Positions 43,018 through 52,025 of a stretch of 64,000 nt of DNA are shown here, piece after piece. The notes beneath the pieces were generated by a model. It was not told the origin of the DNA. It searched no databases and saw only the letters and a program-made list of their open reading frames with translations. The stretch is taken from positions 434,001 to 498,000 of the forward strand of contig NZ_JALHKS010000001.1 of assembly GCF_022968825.1 (NCBI RefSeq), read 5' to 3'. A program made the position numbers and the translations under genes. Every line of letters begins with the position of its first letter. Within the stretch, counting starts at the first letter, position 1. Source of the DNA: Chryseobacterium salipaludis. GTDB lineage: Bacteria > Bacteroidota > Bacteroidia > Flavobacteriales > Weeksellaceae.

Positions 43018-46000
43018 TCAGTGATTATTGATATTTTTCACAGAATCATTTTTGATGGAATCTTTTGGCTTCTGCGAAGTCGCTGCTTTCTTACGCCGTC
43101 TGAAGATGGTATTAAAACTCTTGCTGTACACCACACCCACGCCATAGCTTTGGTTTGCACCTGCATTGGCAGCAGCTGCACCGTTCAGGCCAATGTTGGT
43201 TGGCTTACTGTAGGCGCGCAGCAATCGGGAGCCGTCATTTTTCCGTGACCAGTCATATTCGATGATGCCTTCGCCGGACAGATAATCATAAGCGGTGTTC
43301 TCTGATTTGGAAATAGGAATGCCGAGGCCTGTTTTCACCGTCACTCGCGGAGACAAGGCGAAACTCACGCTGGCATTGGCACGGTCACCGGTATTGGAGT
43401 TGGGATCCCCTTTCAGATAATTCAAATCCACCTGGAATTCATTGCTAATGGTATTCAGGACAGAGCCCAGCTGCTTAAAGAGTAGATTATAACCGGAAGT
43501 TTCCAGGGTGTTTCCTAAATTAATATCAAAGGCGGAGTTGCCGACATTGAAACTATTCAGCACCAGGATAGAACCGAACTGGACAATTTTCTCGTCCTCA
43601 TTGCTCATTTTCTCAGCCAGCGTTTCTTTCAGGTTAGAGGACACATCCTGTGCTTCCACGCCCAGCTCGATTTTAGGATTATTGAGCGTCTGCGTAATTC
43701 TGGTACTCAACAGCACATTAATCGGCTGCAGGCTTCCCACATTGAGGTATTGCCCGGCATTGCTGACCGTTCGAAGATACGTTGCATTAATATCCAACTG
43801 CGGTGCCAGCGCATCACCGTCCCAGCGGATGGAACTTCCCTTGGCAATCTGGAAGGTGCGGTTCAGAATCGCTTTGGAAACAAAGGTTCCGCTGTCCACG
43901 AAGTAATTTCCGTTCATGCTGATGGACCCATTTCTGGCCAAAACAAACCGGAGCCGCTCGGAATTACCACGTACCGAGATATCGCCGATATCATCACCCA
44001 CCAAAACATTTACCGTTGTTCCGCGGTCCACCGCCAGGTTGAAATCCACATTCATGTTGGCACCGGATTTCACCGGTTTTTCCACGGTTACTGTACCGCC
44101 TTCGTCACGTTGCAGGAAGCGCAGCATCTTAAATTCTTCCACATTGGACGTGGAATTGGAATTAAAGGTAAAAACCGAATTGCTCAGCGCCCGCATTTCC
44201 GGGGTGGAGATGCTCAAGCCGCTCACCGGGCCGTCCACATACACGGTTCCGGTTCCATACACTCGGCCCCAGAAAAGGTCGTAGTCTTTCTGGGTTGTGT
44301 TCAGCAGCATGAGGTTATCAGCACGCATCACGAGGTTGACGCCCATGGAAGATAAGGTTTCAAACTGAATCGCCCCGGAGATTGAGCCGCGGGAACCGGT
44401 ACGTCCGTCACGCACTCCAATGTCATTGAGAATCGCCAGTCCACGCGAAAGTGAAACCACGGTATCATCAAATGAGTAATCCACGCCGGTGAAATCCAGC
44501 TTCAGCCCAAATTCCGTGAGTGCAATATCACCACTGTAATCGATATCGTTCAGCGGACCACTGATCTGCAGATCGCCGGTGGCCTTTCCTCTTAGATTAG
44601 AAAATACTCCGGTGAGGAACTGCTGGGCAAAACCTAAGTCAAACCCTTTCATCTCAGCGGTGAGATCCAGTTCCGGCGAGGCGGTGTTATTGTCAATGGT
44701 GCCGGTCAGGTGCAAATCATTAGCGCCCATTATTCCGGTTGAAATTACTTTGGCATCCACATCAAAAACATTGCGGCGACTGCTTTTTTGGGTTTGTACT
44801 TCAATGCGGCCCATTTCGCGGCCGTTCATGGAAATGCCGGTCACCTGCAAATCCAGCAATGGCTCCAGGTTGCTTTTATCCATCATGATATTAAAGGTTC
44901 CGTTGGCTTTCCCCGTAAGTTCCATATCATTATTGGTTTGCGCCAGCGCGAAAACTTTCCCGATATCGAGATTATCTATTCTGCCTTCCGCAAAGAAATC
45001 ACTGCCCGATTTAAATACAGCATCTTCCACGAGCAAAGCACTGTCATCAGAAATAATTTTAAGATTATGAATCAGAAAGTTGCCCGTCTTTTTCTGATAC
45101 GTAATGCTGTGCTCAAGCGAAGGGTCCGTATCCACACTCCAGGCAACATCATTAAACCGGACCGTGGTCGGCTCAAACCTGAACACCAAATCTCCAGCAC
45201 CGTCTACAGACTGGTTAAAGTTGACGGCGTATTCTTTGAGGTTTTGCTTTACTTCCTCCTCAGGCGTGCCGTGTTTAAAGCTGGCCGCAACGTGGAGCAA
45301 CTGCTGATTTTCATTGCGTCCGCTGAGGGTAATATCCTTGAAAATATTGTTATTGTACGCCAGTCTGTAAACAGAGGCGGCAATTTGCTCTTCGGCTTTC
45401 GAGGTGTTAATCCGCACCTGAAGTTGTTCGGCCATCGCACTGTCCCGTGTTACCTGCTGTCTTTCCGTGAGGCGGTAAGCAGGATTTGCTATTACCAAAG
45501 CACGATCTGCATCGGTGATTTCTTTTTTGCTGGTCAGTACATATTTTAACTGCTGCGCGTCCAGATTCAGAATTAAATTATTGCTGCTGCCATCGTACGC
45601 GCCGTCCATCGTGGCACCGGCAGGCAGATATAAATCCGGCACGAAATAAGCGATTAAATCCTGCTTCACGTCGAAAGCCATGGTGAAGTGCTGGCCACGG
45701 TACAATTTTTTAGGTGCGGGCCCGACCAGAATTTTATCCAAGCCATTTTCTATCATACCCGGTAAATCAGCCAAATTGAAGCGTCCCGAGATCCGGCCAT
45801 TCACTACATTGGGCGCATTCACGGCCAGCACGCGGTTTCCGTCTTCGAAGAAAGCTTTTACGCTGCCGTCCGGAATATTGAATTTGTGTTTCCCGTCATT
45901 AAAACTCACGTGCCGAAGATTGGCATCCAGCGTTAAATCGTTCAGGTCTTTCATCGCCAGTTTTCCGTCCACGTAACCCGAAACAATCTGACTGCCTTTG

Positions 46001-47802
46001 GCTCCTGTGAAATAATTGATGTTTAAGTAATCAATATCGGCTTTAATATCGGCCAGCAGACGTGGCTGGCTAAAGTTGATAAGACCGCGTACAACGCCGC
46101 GCGCTGGTGCGTCATTAATCGCTACCAGACCATTATATTTCATATGGTCCAGTTCGCCGTCCAATTTTATATTTCTTAATGTTTTACCTAAAATCTGAAT
46201 ACTGGAAATATCCGAACGGGTGCGGATTTTCATAGTCGGCACGTCGAAACTTTGTCCCTGCAAGGTAAAGTTACCGCTGATGAGGCCCACTTCAGGACTT
46301 TTGCTGATGACTGTACTATTAAAATCTTTCAGGATGGCATTACCGCGATATTTTGGTACATCAGTACTGTAATCTTCGAGATAGAAATTCCGAACCTGCG
46401 CCTGTCCGATGCCGGTCATAATGTTGGCCGACGGCACATACACCTGCCGCGGATTTACCCTCGCTGCGCCGCTGTAGCGGATACGCCCGAAATCATCGGC
46501 AAAGTTTTTCATTTTTTCAGCAATGAAAGTTGGCATCATCGCCTTCAGGTTCTTATAGGCAAAGTCCGTGTTCAGGCTGTTGGTTTCAATCTGGAAATCA
46601 CTTTTGAGAATACGCGCCACCTTCATCGTGCTGGTCCGGATGTTTACCTGCGGATTGCTGATCCGGAAATCGTCCAGATAAAACATATTCAGCGGACCGG
46701 TCATCGTCCCGGAAACATTGATCGGTTTATAATTATCCCAATCCGTTACAAAATAACTAATGTCATAACCACTGATCTGGCTGCCCGGTTTCAGCACCAT
46801 ATCCCAGCGTACTTTGTCAGTAAAATCAGCAAAGGAACCATTCGGAAGATTAAATTTTAAATCTCCCTGCAGCAGACTGTGATCGGTATTTAAAGTTAAA
46901 TCCTTTAATGAAAGAAACTGTTTGGTAAGCGCAAACTCTGCGGAGAATGTGTCCACGAAATGTTTCTTGCCCCAGCGTTCTGTCTCAAAACGGAAATTGT
47001 TGATTTTTGCATGAATGTTTGCACCATTTACACGAAGTTCGGGCACAATCAGGTTTACATTATTGGCCTGGAGCCATTTGCCGTCCTCTCCTGCCGAATT
47101 CTGATTAATGATAGAAACCTTGGAATCGGAAACAAAAACGCGGGATTTAAGCTGAAATGGTTCGCGGCCGGGCTCCGTGGGCGTATCTGAATCAAATAAA
47201 TCGATGAACCGGATAAAATTGGAAATACTGTCATTCTTATAGGTAATGACTTTCAGGTCCAGTTTTTTTAAAGACAAAGACTGAAACTGCAGGTTGCGCG
47301 AATCGCTGATAATGGAAAACCAGTCGGAATCTGCATATAACTCTTCAGCGCGCAGGAATTTATAGTCTTTATGATCTCTTACCGCTACGTTATGAATGTG
47401 GATATCACCAAAATAACTCACCTCCACACTTTCGAAGGACATCTGGGATTTCAGGTCTTTATTGAGTTTGGTAATCACCTTTTGGGCTACCCAGTTTTTA
47501 GTGGCCGGTAAATTAACCACAATAATAAAAGAGACAACGATGAACAGAGCGGACCAGAACAGTACCAACAAGAGCTTAGCCCACCAGGTATAACTCGTGA
47601 CATCACGGGCGGCCTGCTGCACAAATTCGCCGGCAGTTTCCACCGGATGCGTAATGGCATCAGAGGCAAGATTAGCCGCGTCCTTCACGGTTTCCTTCAC
47701 GGTCTCGCCTACGCTTTCCACGCCTTTCTGCAGCGAGTCACCGAGCTGTCCGGCGCGCGATTTTTTATCTTCCTTATCGTTATTATTCTCTAAATTTGCC
47801 AT
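43018..47802 (-). CDS. tamB: TamB-like (DUF490) envelope protein
   Basis: A 1594-residue AsmA-like/TamB protein that forms a long hydrophobic groove across the periplasm for lipid transport or outer-membrane protein assembly. Residues 1-72 are a cytoplasmic, amphipathic, LEA-like segment (VGETVKETVKDAANLASDA). One membrane helix follows at about 75-100 (WWAKLLLVLFWSALFIVV). The body is beta-helical. The C-terminal TamB domain (about 1100-1560) includes FGSILVLNSFNVGNSAFD. A final basic segment (IFRRRKKAATSQKPKDSIKN) ends the protein. Its start codon overlaps the tsaD promoter. Confidence 0.95.
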   Translation of the reverse strand: MANLENNNDKEDKKSRAGQLGDSLQKGVESVGETVKETVKDAANLASDAITHPVETAGEFVQQAARDVTSYTWWAKLLLVLFWSALFIVVSFIIVVNLPATKNWVAQKVITKLNKDLKSQMSFESVEVSYFGDIHIHNVAVRDHKDYKFLRAEELYADSDWFSIISDSRNLQFQSLSLKKLDLKVITYKNDSISNFIRFIDLFDSDTPTEPGREPFQLKSRVFVSDSKVSIINQNSAGEDGKWLQANNVNLIVPELRVNGANIHAKINNFRFETERWGKKHFVDTFSAEFALTKQFLSLKDLTLNTDHSLLQGDLKFNLPNGSFADFTDKVRWDMVLKPGSQISGYDISYFVTDWDNYKPINVSGTMTGPLNMFYLDDFRISNPQVNIRTSTMKVARILKSDFQIETNSLNTDFAYKNLKAMMPTFIAEKMKNFADDFGRIRYSGAARVNPRQVYVPSANIMTGIGQAQVRNFYLEDYSTDVPKYRGNAILKDFNSTVISKSPEVGLISGNFTLQGQSFDVPTMKIRTRSDISSIQILGKTLRNIKLDGELDHMKYNGLVAINDAPARGVVRGLINFSQPRLLADIKADIDYLNINYFTGAKGSQIVSGYVDGKLAMKDLNDLTLDANLRHVSFNDGKHKFNIPDGSVKAFFEDGNRVLAVNAPNVVNGRISGRFNLADLPGMIENGLDKILVGPAPKKLYRGQHFTMAFDVKQDLIAYFVPDLYLPAGATMDGAYDGSSNNLILNLDAQQLKYVLTSKKEITDADRALVIANPAYRLTERQQVTRDSAMAEQLQVRINTSKAEEQIAASVYRLAYNNNIFKDITLSGRNENQQLLHVAASFKHGTPEEEVKQNLKEYAVNFNQSVDGAGDLVFRFEPTTVRFNDVAWSVDTDPSLEHSITYQKKTGNFLIHNLKIISDDSALLVEDAVFKSGSDFFAEGRIDNLDIGKVFALAQTNNDMELTGKANGTFNIMMDKSNLEPLLDLQVTGISMNGREMGRIEVQTQKSSRRNVFDVDAKVISTGIMGANDLHLTGTIDNNTASPELDLTAEMKGFDLGFAQQFLTGVFSNLRGKATGDLQISGPLNDIDYSGDIALTEFGLKLDFTGVDYSFDDTVVSLSRGLAILNDIGVRDGRTGSRGSISGAIQFETLSSMGVNLVMRADNLMLLNTTQKDYDLFWGRVYGTGTVYVDGPVSGLSISTPEMRALSNSVFTFNSNSTSNVEEFKMLRFLQRDEGGTVTVEKPVKSGANMNVDFNLAVDRGTTVNVLVGDDIGDISVRGNSERLRFVLARNGSISMNGNYFVDSGTFVSKAILNRTFQIAKGSSIRWDGDALAPQLDINATYLRTVSNAGQYLNVGSLQPINVLLSTRITQTLNNPKIELGVEAQDVSSNLKETLAEKMSNEDEKIVQFGSILVLNSFNVGNSAFDINLGNTLETSGYNLLFKQLGSVLNTISNEFQVDLNYLKGDPNSNTGDRANASVSFALSPRVTVKTGLGIPISKSENTAYDYLSGEGIIEYDWSRKNDGSRLLRAYSKPTNIGLNGAAAANAGANQSYGVGVVYSKSFNTIFRRRKKAATSQKPKDSIKNDSVKNINNH
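47791..47798 (+). promoter_or_regulatory. TAnnTTTG box of tsaD, overlapping tamB start region
   Basis: TAAATTTG ends 7 nt before the tsaD ATG (47806). It lies inside the first codons of divergent tamB (start at 47802), so the two genes overlap at their 5' regions. Confidence 0.6.
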
Positions 47803-47805
47803 GTG

Positions 47806-48861
47806 ATGAGTGACTCAATAATTTTAGGGATAGAATCATCCTGCGACGATACCTCGGCAGCGGTAATCCGCGGAAATACCATCCTTTCTAACGTGGCGGC
47901 CAGCCAGGAAATTCACCGCCTGTACGGAGGTGTAGTACCGGAACTGGCTTCGCGCGCGCACCAGCAAAACATTATTCCCGTGGTTGCTCAGGCGCTGCGG
48001 CAAGCAAATATACAACAAAAAGACATTTCTGCGGTGGGCTTTACCCGCGGTCCGGGCCTGCTGGGCTCGCTGCTGGTAGGTACTTCTTTCGCTAAATCCT
48101 TGGCCATGAGCCTGGAGGTTCCGCTGATTGAGGTGAACCATTTGCAGGCGCATATTTTGGCGCATTTTATTGCAGATGCCAATCCGCAGCCGCCGAAGTT
48201 TCCTTTCCTTTGCCTGACTGTTTCGGGTGGCCATACGATGATTGTGGTGGTTCGTGATTATTTCGACATGCAGATTGTGGGCAAGACCATCGATGATGCG
48301 GCCGGAGAAGCATTTGACAAAATCGGTAAAATTTTCGGACTGGATTATCCGGCCGGACCGATTATCGATAAACTGGCTAAATCAGGAAACCCCGGGAAGT
48401 TTTCATTCGGGAAGCCCAAGGTCGATGGCTACGACTATTCTTTCAGCGGTATTAAAACCTCGGTGCTTTATTTTACACAAAAAGAAGTACAGAAGAATCC
48501 TGATTTTATTAAAGAAAACCTAAACGACCTCTGTGCCTCCGTCCAGCAATCGATTATCGATATCCTGATGCAAAAGCTGGTGAAAGCTGCCGAAGATTTC
48601 GGAATCCAGGAAGTGGCCATTGCCGGTGGTGTTTCAGCCAATTCAGGTTTGCGCGCAGCCATGAAACAGCAGGAAGAAGCCCGTGGCTGGAAAACCTATA
48701 TTCCCAAATTCGAATATACAACGGATAATGCCGCTATGATTGCCATGACGGCAGCGTTAAAAAGAGAGCGCGGACAGTTTGCTGATCTCAGCATTGCGGC
48801 GACGGCCCGCTATGATCTGGAGCAGGATTTCAATAACACGACAACTGCGCCGGAGCAATGA
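47806..48861 (+). CDS. tsaD: tRNA threonylcarbamoyladenosine synthase subunit TsaD
   Basis: A 351-residue protein of the t6A37 pathway, acting with TsaB/TsaE. It starts MSDSIILGIESSCDDTSAAV. The metal-binding histidines are in VNHLQAHILAHF, and the ATPase core shows SGGHTMIVVV and AIAGGVSANSGLRAAM. A GTG at 47803 is also possible, but the ATG at 47806 is conventional. Its stop overlaps the rsmE start (ATGA). Confidence 0.98.
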   Translation: MSDSIILGIESSCDDTSAAVIRGNTILSNVAASQEIHRLYGGVVPELASRAHQQNIIPVVAQALRQANIQQKDISAVGFTRGPGLLGSLLVGTSFAKSLAMSLEVPLIEVNHLQAHILAHFIADANPQPPKFPFLCLTVSGGHTMIVVVRDYFDMQIVGKTIDDAAGEAFDKIGKIFGLDYPAGPIIDKLAKSGNPGKFSFGKPKVDGYDYSFSGIKTSVLYFTQKEVQKNPDFIKENLNDLCASVQQSIIDILMQKLVKAAEDFGIQEVAIAGGVSANSGLRAAMKQQEEARGWKTYIPKFEYTTDNAAMIAMTAALKRERGQFADLSIAATARYDLEQDFNNTTTAPEQ

Positions 48862-49550
48862 AACTATTCTTTGGAAAAATTACCGATGGCGAAGTAAAGA
48901 TTGCCGACGAAGAACAGCAGCACATCTCGAAAGTACTGAGAATGCGCAGTGGTGATGAAATCTATGTGACGGATGGTGAGGGCACACTTGCCCGTGGCGA
49001 CATCCGGCTGGAAGGCAAAAAAGTTTTGCTTGACACGAAGGAGATTCAGCGTGAGCTGCCCCCTTTTTCACGAAGGTTGCATATTGCCATTGCACCCACG
49101 AAAAACATTGATCGCATCGAGTTTTTCGTAGAAAAAGCTACCGAAATGGGCGTGATGGAAATCACGCTTTTGCAGACTGAGAAAACGGAACGCAAGAACG
49201 TAAACATTGAAAAGCTTCGCAAACAGGTCATTGCTGCCTCGAAGCAGAGTCTGCGCACGCATTTCCCCATAGTGAACGACCTAACAAGGTTTTCCGAGTT
49301 CATAAAAATCACGGATCCTAAAGAAACTTTTGTGGCGCACTGCCATGAAGATCTGGAACGAACAGCCCTGAATAACATTCTGGTGGCGGAGAATATTACC
49401 TTTTTAATCGGCCCGGAAGGCGACTTTTCGGAGAAGGAAATCGGGCTGTTAGCTGAACAGCGGATTTTGGCCGTTTCTCTTGGCACACAACGTCTGCGCA
49501 CGGAAACAGCGGGTGTGTTTATTGCAGCGTGGAATTATATGATGTTTTAA
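48858..49550 (+). CDS. rsmE: 16S rRNA m3U1498 methyltransferase
   Basis: A 230-residue SPOUT methyltransferase. The N-terminal PUA-like part has EEQQHISKVLRMRSGDEIYV. The SAM knot contains RIEFFVEKATEMGVMEI, FLIGPEGDFSEKEIGLL and SLGTQRLRTETA, which are the standard RsmE motifs. Coupled to tsaD by a 4-nt overlap. Its 3' end overlaps the convergent HTTM-like gene by 32 bp. Confidence 0.96.
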   Translation: MKLFFGKITDGEVKIADEEQQHISKVLRMRSGDEIYVTDGEGTLARGDIRLEGKKVLLDTKEIQRELPPFSRRLHIAIAPTKNIDRIEFFVEKATEMGVMEITLLQTEKTERKNVNIEKLRKQVIAASKQSLRTHFPIVNDLTRFSEFIKITDPKETFVAHCHEDLERTALNNILVAENITFLIGPEGDFSEKEIGLLAEQRILAVSLGTQRLRTETAGVFIAAWNYMMF

Positions 49551-50394
49551 GTAGCCTGACCCGCCTCCAAAAAGGATAAAAGAGATGGTAGGGAAATAAG
49601 GCTACTGCGACAAAGTTCTTTGCATCACGAAAGTCTGCCAAAATGAAGTATTCCGTGTACAAGTGAAAAGCGTAAAGGAAAAGCATGATGACTGTCAGCA
49701 TTCGCCGATTGAAAGCACCCAGGAAACAAAAAGCCTGCGTGAAAATTCCCAAAATTGTAATCAGAACCCATGCGTTTTCGTAAGCATACAGCTGAATTAT
49801 CCAATCGGGTATGGGAAGATCAGCTATACGATAGCTATCCAACGTATTGAGCTGTGCAGCATTTTTATCCAACCAAGTCATTTTACCGCTTCGTGTGATA
49901 ATATTTTTTGCAATTCCCAGAAACTTGGAGAAACCGGCCAAACTATACGTTGATAACAAACCAAGATAAAAGTACTGTACCCATTTATAATCTTCTTTGC
50001 TCGTAAGATTCTTTGGCAGAAGAAAAATTGACATGAAGAAACCAATAATCACCAAATGATTGTGATGGCCTATGCTAAAGTTCATTGCAACAGGAAAATT
50101 AAGAACAGCTACGACGATAAAGATCATCACGTTCAGAATATAACTCTGTTTAAAAATGGTACAGATAAGCAGACCTGCACATAAAATTGACAGACCTCCG
50201 TAGAAAAAGACATCCGGATAAGCAGGGAAAACCAGACGCTGAACACTCAGGACCGGCTCGTAAATCTCCGCTGGCCACTGGCTGATACGCTGAACTTCCT
50301 GATACTGCCTGAAAAGCCAATACAAACCAAAGAGACGGATCATATAATAAGCCACTTTATAGTTGAAAACGGTAAGTTCTTTATAGCCCATCAT
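49519..50394 (-). CDS. Polytopic membrane protein, HTTM/DoxX-like
   Basis: A 291-residue protein with about seven to eight membrane helices. Features such as FSIGHHNHLVIIGFFMSIFL and GAFNRRMLTVIMLFLYAFHL resemble the HTTM (gamma-carboxylase-like) and DoxX groups, but the assignment is an impression. It begins 14 bp inside the preceding small gene. Its stop at 49519 lies inside rsmE. Confidence 0.7.
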   Translation of the reverse strand: MMGYKELTVFNYKVAYYMIRLFGLYWLFRQYQEVQRISQWPAEIYEPVLSVQRLVFPAYPDVFFYGGLSILCAGLLICTIFKQSYILNVMIFIVVAVLNFPVAMNFSIGHHNHLVIIGFFMSIFLLPKNLTSKEDYKWVQYFYLGLLSTYSLAGFSKFLGIAKNIITRSGKMTWLDKNAAQLNTLDSYRIADLPIPDWIIQLYAYENAWVLITILGIFTQAFCFLGAFNRRMLTVIMLFLYAFHLYTEYFILADFRDAKNFVAVALFPYHLFYPFWRRVRLLKTSYNSTLQ

Positions 50395-50821
50395 AACTTG
50401 TTACCCTAGTTTTACGAATTTGATAAGAAGGCCGTCCGAGCAGGCGCGTGTCGAACGACTCCCGGTACAGGACCAGACCATCGCCTGAAAGTCCGGTGCT
50501 TTGTAAGAAAAGGCGAAACTTAGCTTTATTTGCTTCAGCTTGATCACCGTGCTCGATTTTAGCTCCATAGAAATCTGTAATTTTCGCCAGTTCATTCTCG
50601 TCATATAACGGTGTAGCACGATGCGAAAGCCGCATGGTATCATTCTTCTGTATACGATACATCCGATACTGTTCTGTAACTTTGCTGTTGCCACTCGGGT
50701 TTGTAAAAAGTTTCCAGCTGAAAAAAGGATAAATTTCGTATCCCCCTCGCTCAATAAGCACCATTGATGATAATGCAAGCAGGATGGAAACGAAAAACAA
50801 CAGTTTAGTATATTTCTGCAT
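50381..50821 (-). CDS. Single-pass exported protein paired with the HTTM-like gene
   Basis: A 146-residue protein with one N-terminal membrane helix (YTKLLFFVSILLALSSMVLI) and a soluble domain containing YEIYPFFSWKLFTNPSG and a DEN/DFYGAKIEHGDQ stretch. No family is recognised. The start at 50821 is preferred over 50863, which overlaps trmH. Its 3' end overlaps the HTTM-like start by 14 bp, so the two products are probably made together and may interact. Confidence 0.75.
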   Translation of the reverse strand: MQKYTKLLFFVSILLALSSMVLIERGGYEIYPFFSWKLFTNPSGNSKVTEQYRMYRIQKNDTMRLSHRATPLYDENELAKITDFYGAKIEHGDQAEANKAKFRLFLQSTGLSGDGLVLYRESFDTRLLGRPSYQIRKTRVTSYDGL

Positions 50822-50829
50822 ATTGTATT

Positions 50830-51507
50830 TTAAAATGATGAAAAACCAGCTTGCCTGTCCCACAGATACTTTTCCAGGATCTGTCGCCCGCTTGGTATTG
50901 AATTAGCGGCCCACCGCACTTTTATTTCCCACAGTTTATCGTCTGAAAGTTTATATTGAATCCCCGAATTTATCAGCTTTTGTTTCAGATCATAAATACA
51001 AATGGCGGCAGCTACAGAAACATTGAAGCTTCTCGTGAACCCATACATCGGGATGGCTACCGTTTCATCAGCAAAGTCGAGCATTTCTGGGGTAACCCCT
51101 TCCTTCTCAGTTCCAAAAACCAATGCTACCGGTCCGGTGATCTCAAAGTCCGGCAACGGTGTGGCGTTTATCTCCGGTGAAACGGCCGTGATTTTATATC
51201 CCTGGTTGCGAATGTTTTGCAGTGTTTCCAACGTGTGCGGCAGCCGTTGCACTTCTACCCAGGTTTCAGCGCCTTTCGTTACCCGAAGATTCGGATTGAA
51301 CACATTCTCGCTCTCCATCGCAACGATCTTATGAAATCCGCACGCTTCCACGGAGCGCACAATGGCTGCGGCATTCCGGAACTGATATACATCCTCGATC
51401 ACCGGCAGCACAAAATCAGAACTGGCTGCGGCAAAGTGATTGATTTTCTGCAGCCGTTCTTCGGTAAGGAATTGCTGAAGATAGTGGAAGGTTTGCTGGT
51501 GATTCAT
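50830..51507 (-). CDS. trmH: tRNA/rRNA 2'-O-methyltransferase, TrmH (SpoU) family
   Basis: A 225-residue SPOUT methyltransferase. The N-terminal motif 1 is DVYQFRNAAAIVRSVEACG, with FGTEKEGVTPEMLDFAD (motif 2) and IPMYGFTRSFNVSVAAAICI (motif 3). The family member best fits tRNA Gm18 methylation, but rRNA substrates are possible. A TATTTTTG box ends 5 nt before the start, predicting a leaderless mRNA. It leads the operon containing the two membrane genes. Confidence 0.93.
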   Translation of the reverse strand: MNHQQTFHYLQQFLTEERLQKINHFAAASSDFVLPVIEDVYQFRNAAAIVRSVEACGFHKIVAMESENVFNPNLRVTKGAETWVEVQRLPHTLETLQNIRNQGYKITAVSPEINATPLPDFEITGPVALVFGTEKEGVTPEMLDFADETVAIPMYGFTRSFNVSVAAAICIYDLKQKLINSGIQYKLSDDKLWEIKVRWAANSIPSGRQILEKYLWDRQAGFSSF

Positions 51508-51512
51508 GGAGG

Positions 51513-51520
51513 CAAAAATA
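51513..51520 (-). promoter_or_regulatory. TAnnTTTG box of trmH
   Basis: On the minus strand TATTTTTG ends 5 nt before the ATG at 51507, so the message would begin about two nucleotides ahead of the start codon. Confidence 0.55.
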
Positions 51521-51860
51521 GGGATTTAGACTAATAGAGTATAGACTTTTAGATAATAGACCTTTAGATAACAGACGGGTTTGGATTTTAGATTTTAGAT
51601 TTTAGAAAGAGGAAGGAGGCAAGACCGTTTTGGTTTTAAATTTTAAATTAGACAGAAGATGATAGACGGGGAGATGATCGACTTTTTAATGATAGATAGA
51701 TCAATACGGTGCAGAGGCGACAGCAACCAGCTGGTTATGTGCTTTTCTTGAAAGTGATTATGTTGGTTGTACATTTAAAATCTAAAATTTACAATTTAGA
51801 ATTCGTCGGTAAAGGGATTTGTAGTTTGGATGAAAGAGCGCGAGCTTCGACTGAGGCGTA
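51521..51860. other. AT-rich intergenic region with short tandem repeats
   Basis: No gene is seen. GATTTTA occurs three times in tandem (51584-51604), and TTTTAAATTTTAAATTAG and similar low-complexity words follow. The rest of the gap holds repeat copy E and the asparaginase promoter. Confidence 0.6.
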
Positions 51861-51866
51861 CGCTGC

Positions 51867-51940
51867 GATAGGGATTGCAGTGGAAATCCCGGACCGGCCG
51901 ACGCCAGGCGGACGGGAGGATTTGGAACGAAAAGCCCGGT
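51867..51940 (+). repeat. Dispersed structured repeat, copy E
   Basis: GATAGGGATTGCAGTGGAAA leads through a GC-rich hairpin to GGAGGATTTGGAACGAAAAG and CCCGG. The cores match copies A and D. It is followed at once by a strong 13-bp hairpin (51941-51970). Confidence 0.62.
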
Positions 51941-51970
51941 CTCGTCGCAGGTTGTGAAACCTGTGACGAG
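51941..51970 (+). repeat. Strong hairpin between repeat E and the asparaginase gene
   Basis: CTCGTCGCAGGTT and AACCTGTGACGAG form a 13-bp stem with one mismatch and a GTGA loop (a GNRA-type tetraloop). No T-run follows, so it is not an intrinsic terminator. It lies about 45 bp before the -7 box of the asparaginase gene. Confidence 0.6.
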
Positions 51971-52012
51971 AATCGCCCGGAAAATTGGCTTTCCCAGTGC
52001 GATTAATTACCG

Positions 52013-52020
52013 TATTTTTG
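52013..52020 (+). promoter_or_regulatory. TAnnTTTG box of the asparaginase gene
   Basis: TATTTTTG ends 5 nt before the ATG at 52026 and so decides this start over the upstream in-frame codon at 51954. It predicts a nearly leaderless mRNA. Confidence 0.6.
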
Positions 52021-52025
52021 GGCAT

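Noticed and set aside
51584-51604. CRISPR-like array
   Set aside because: It is only three 7-bp tandem units of GATTTTA with no spacers and no cas genes nearby.
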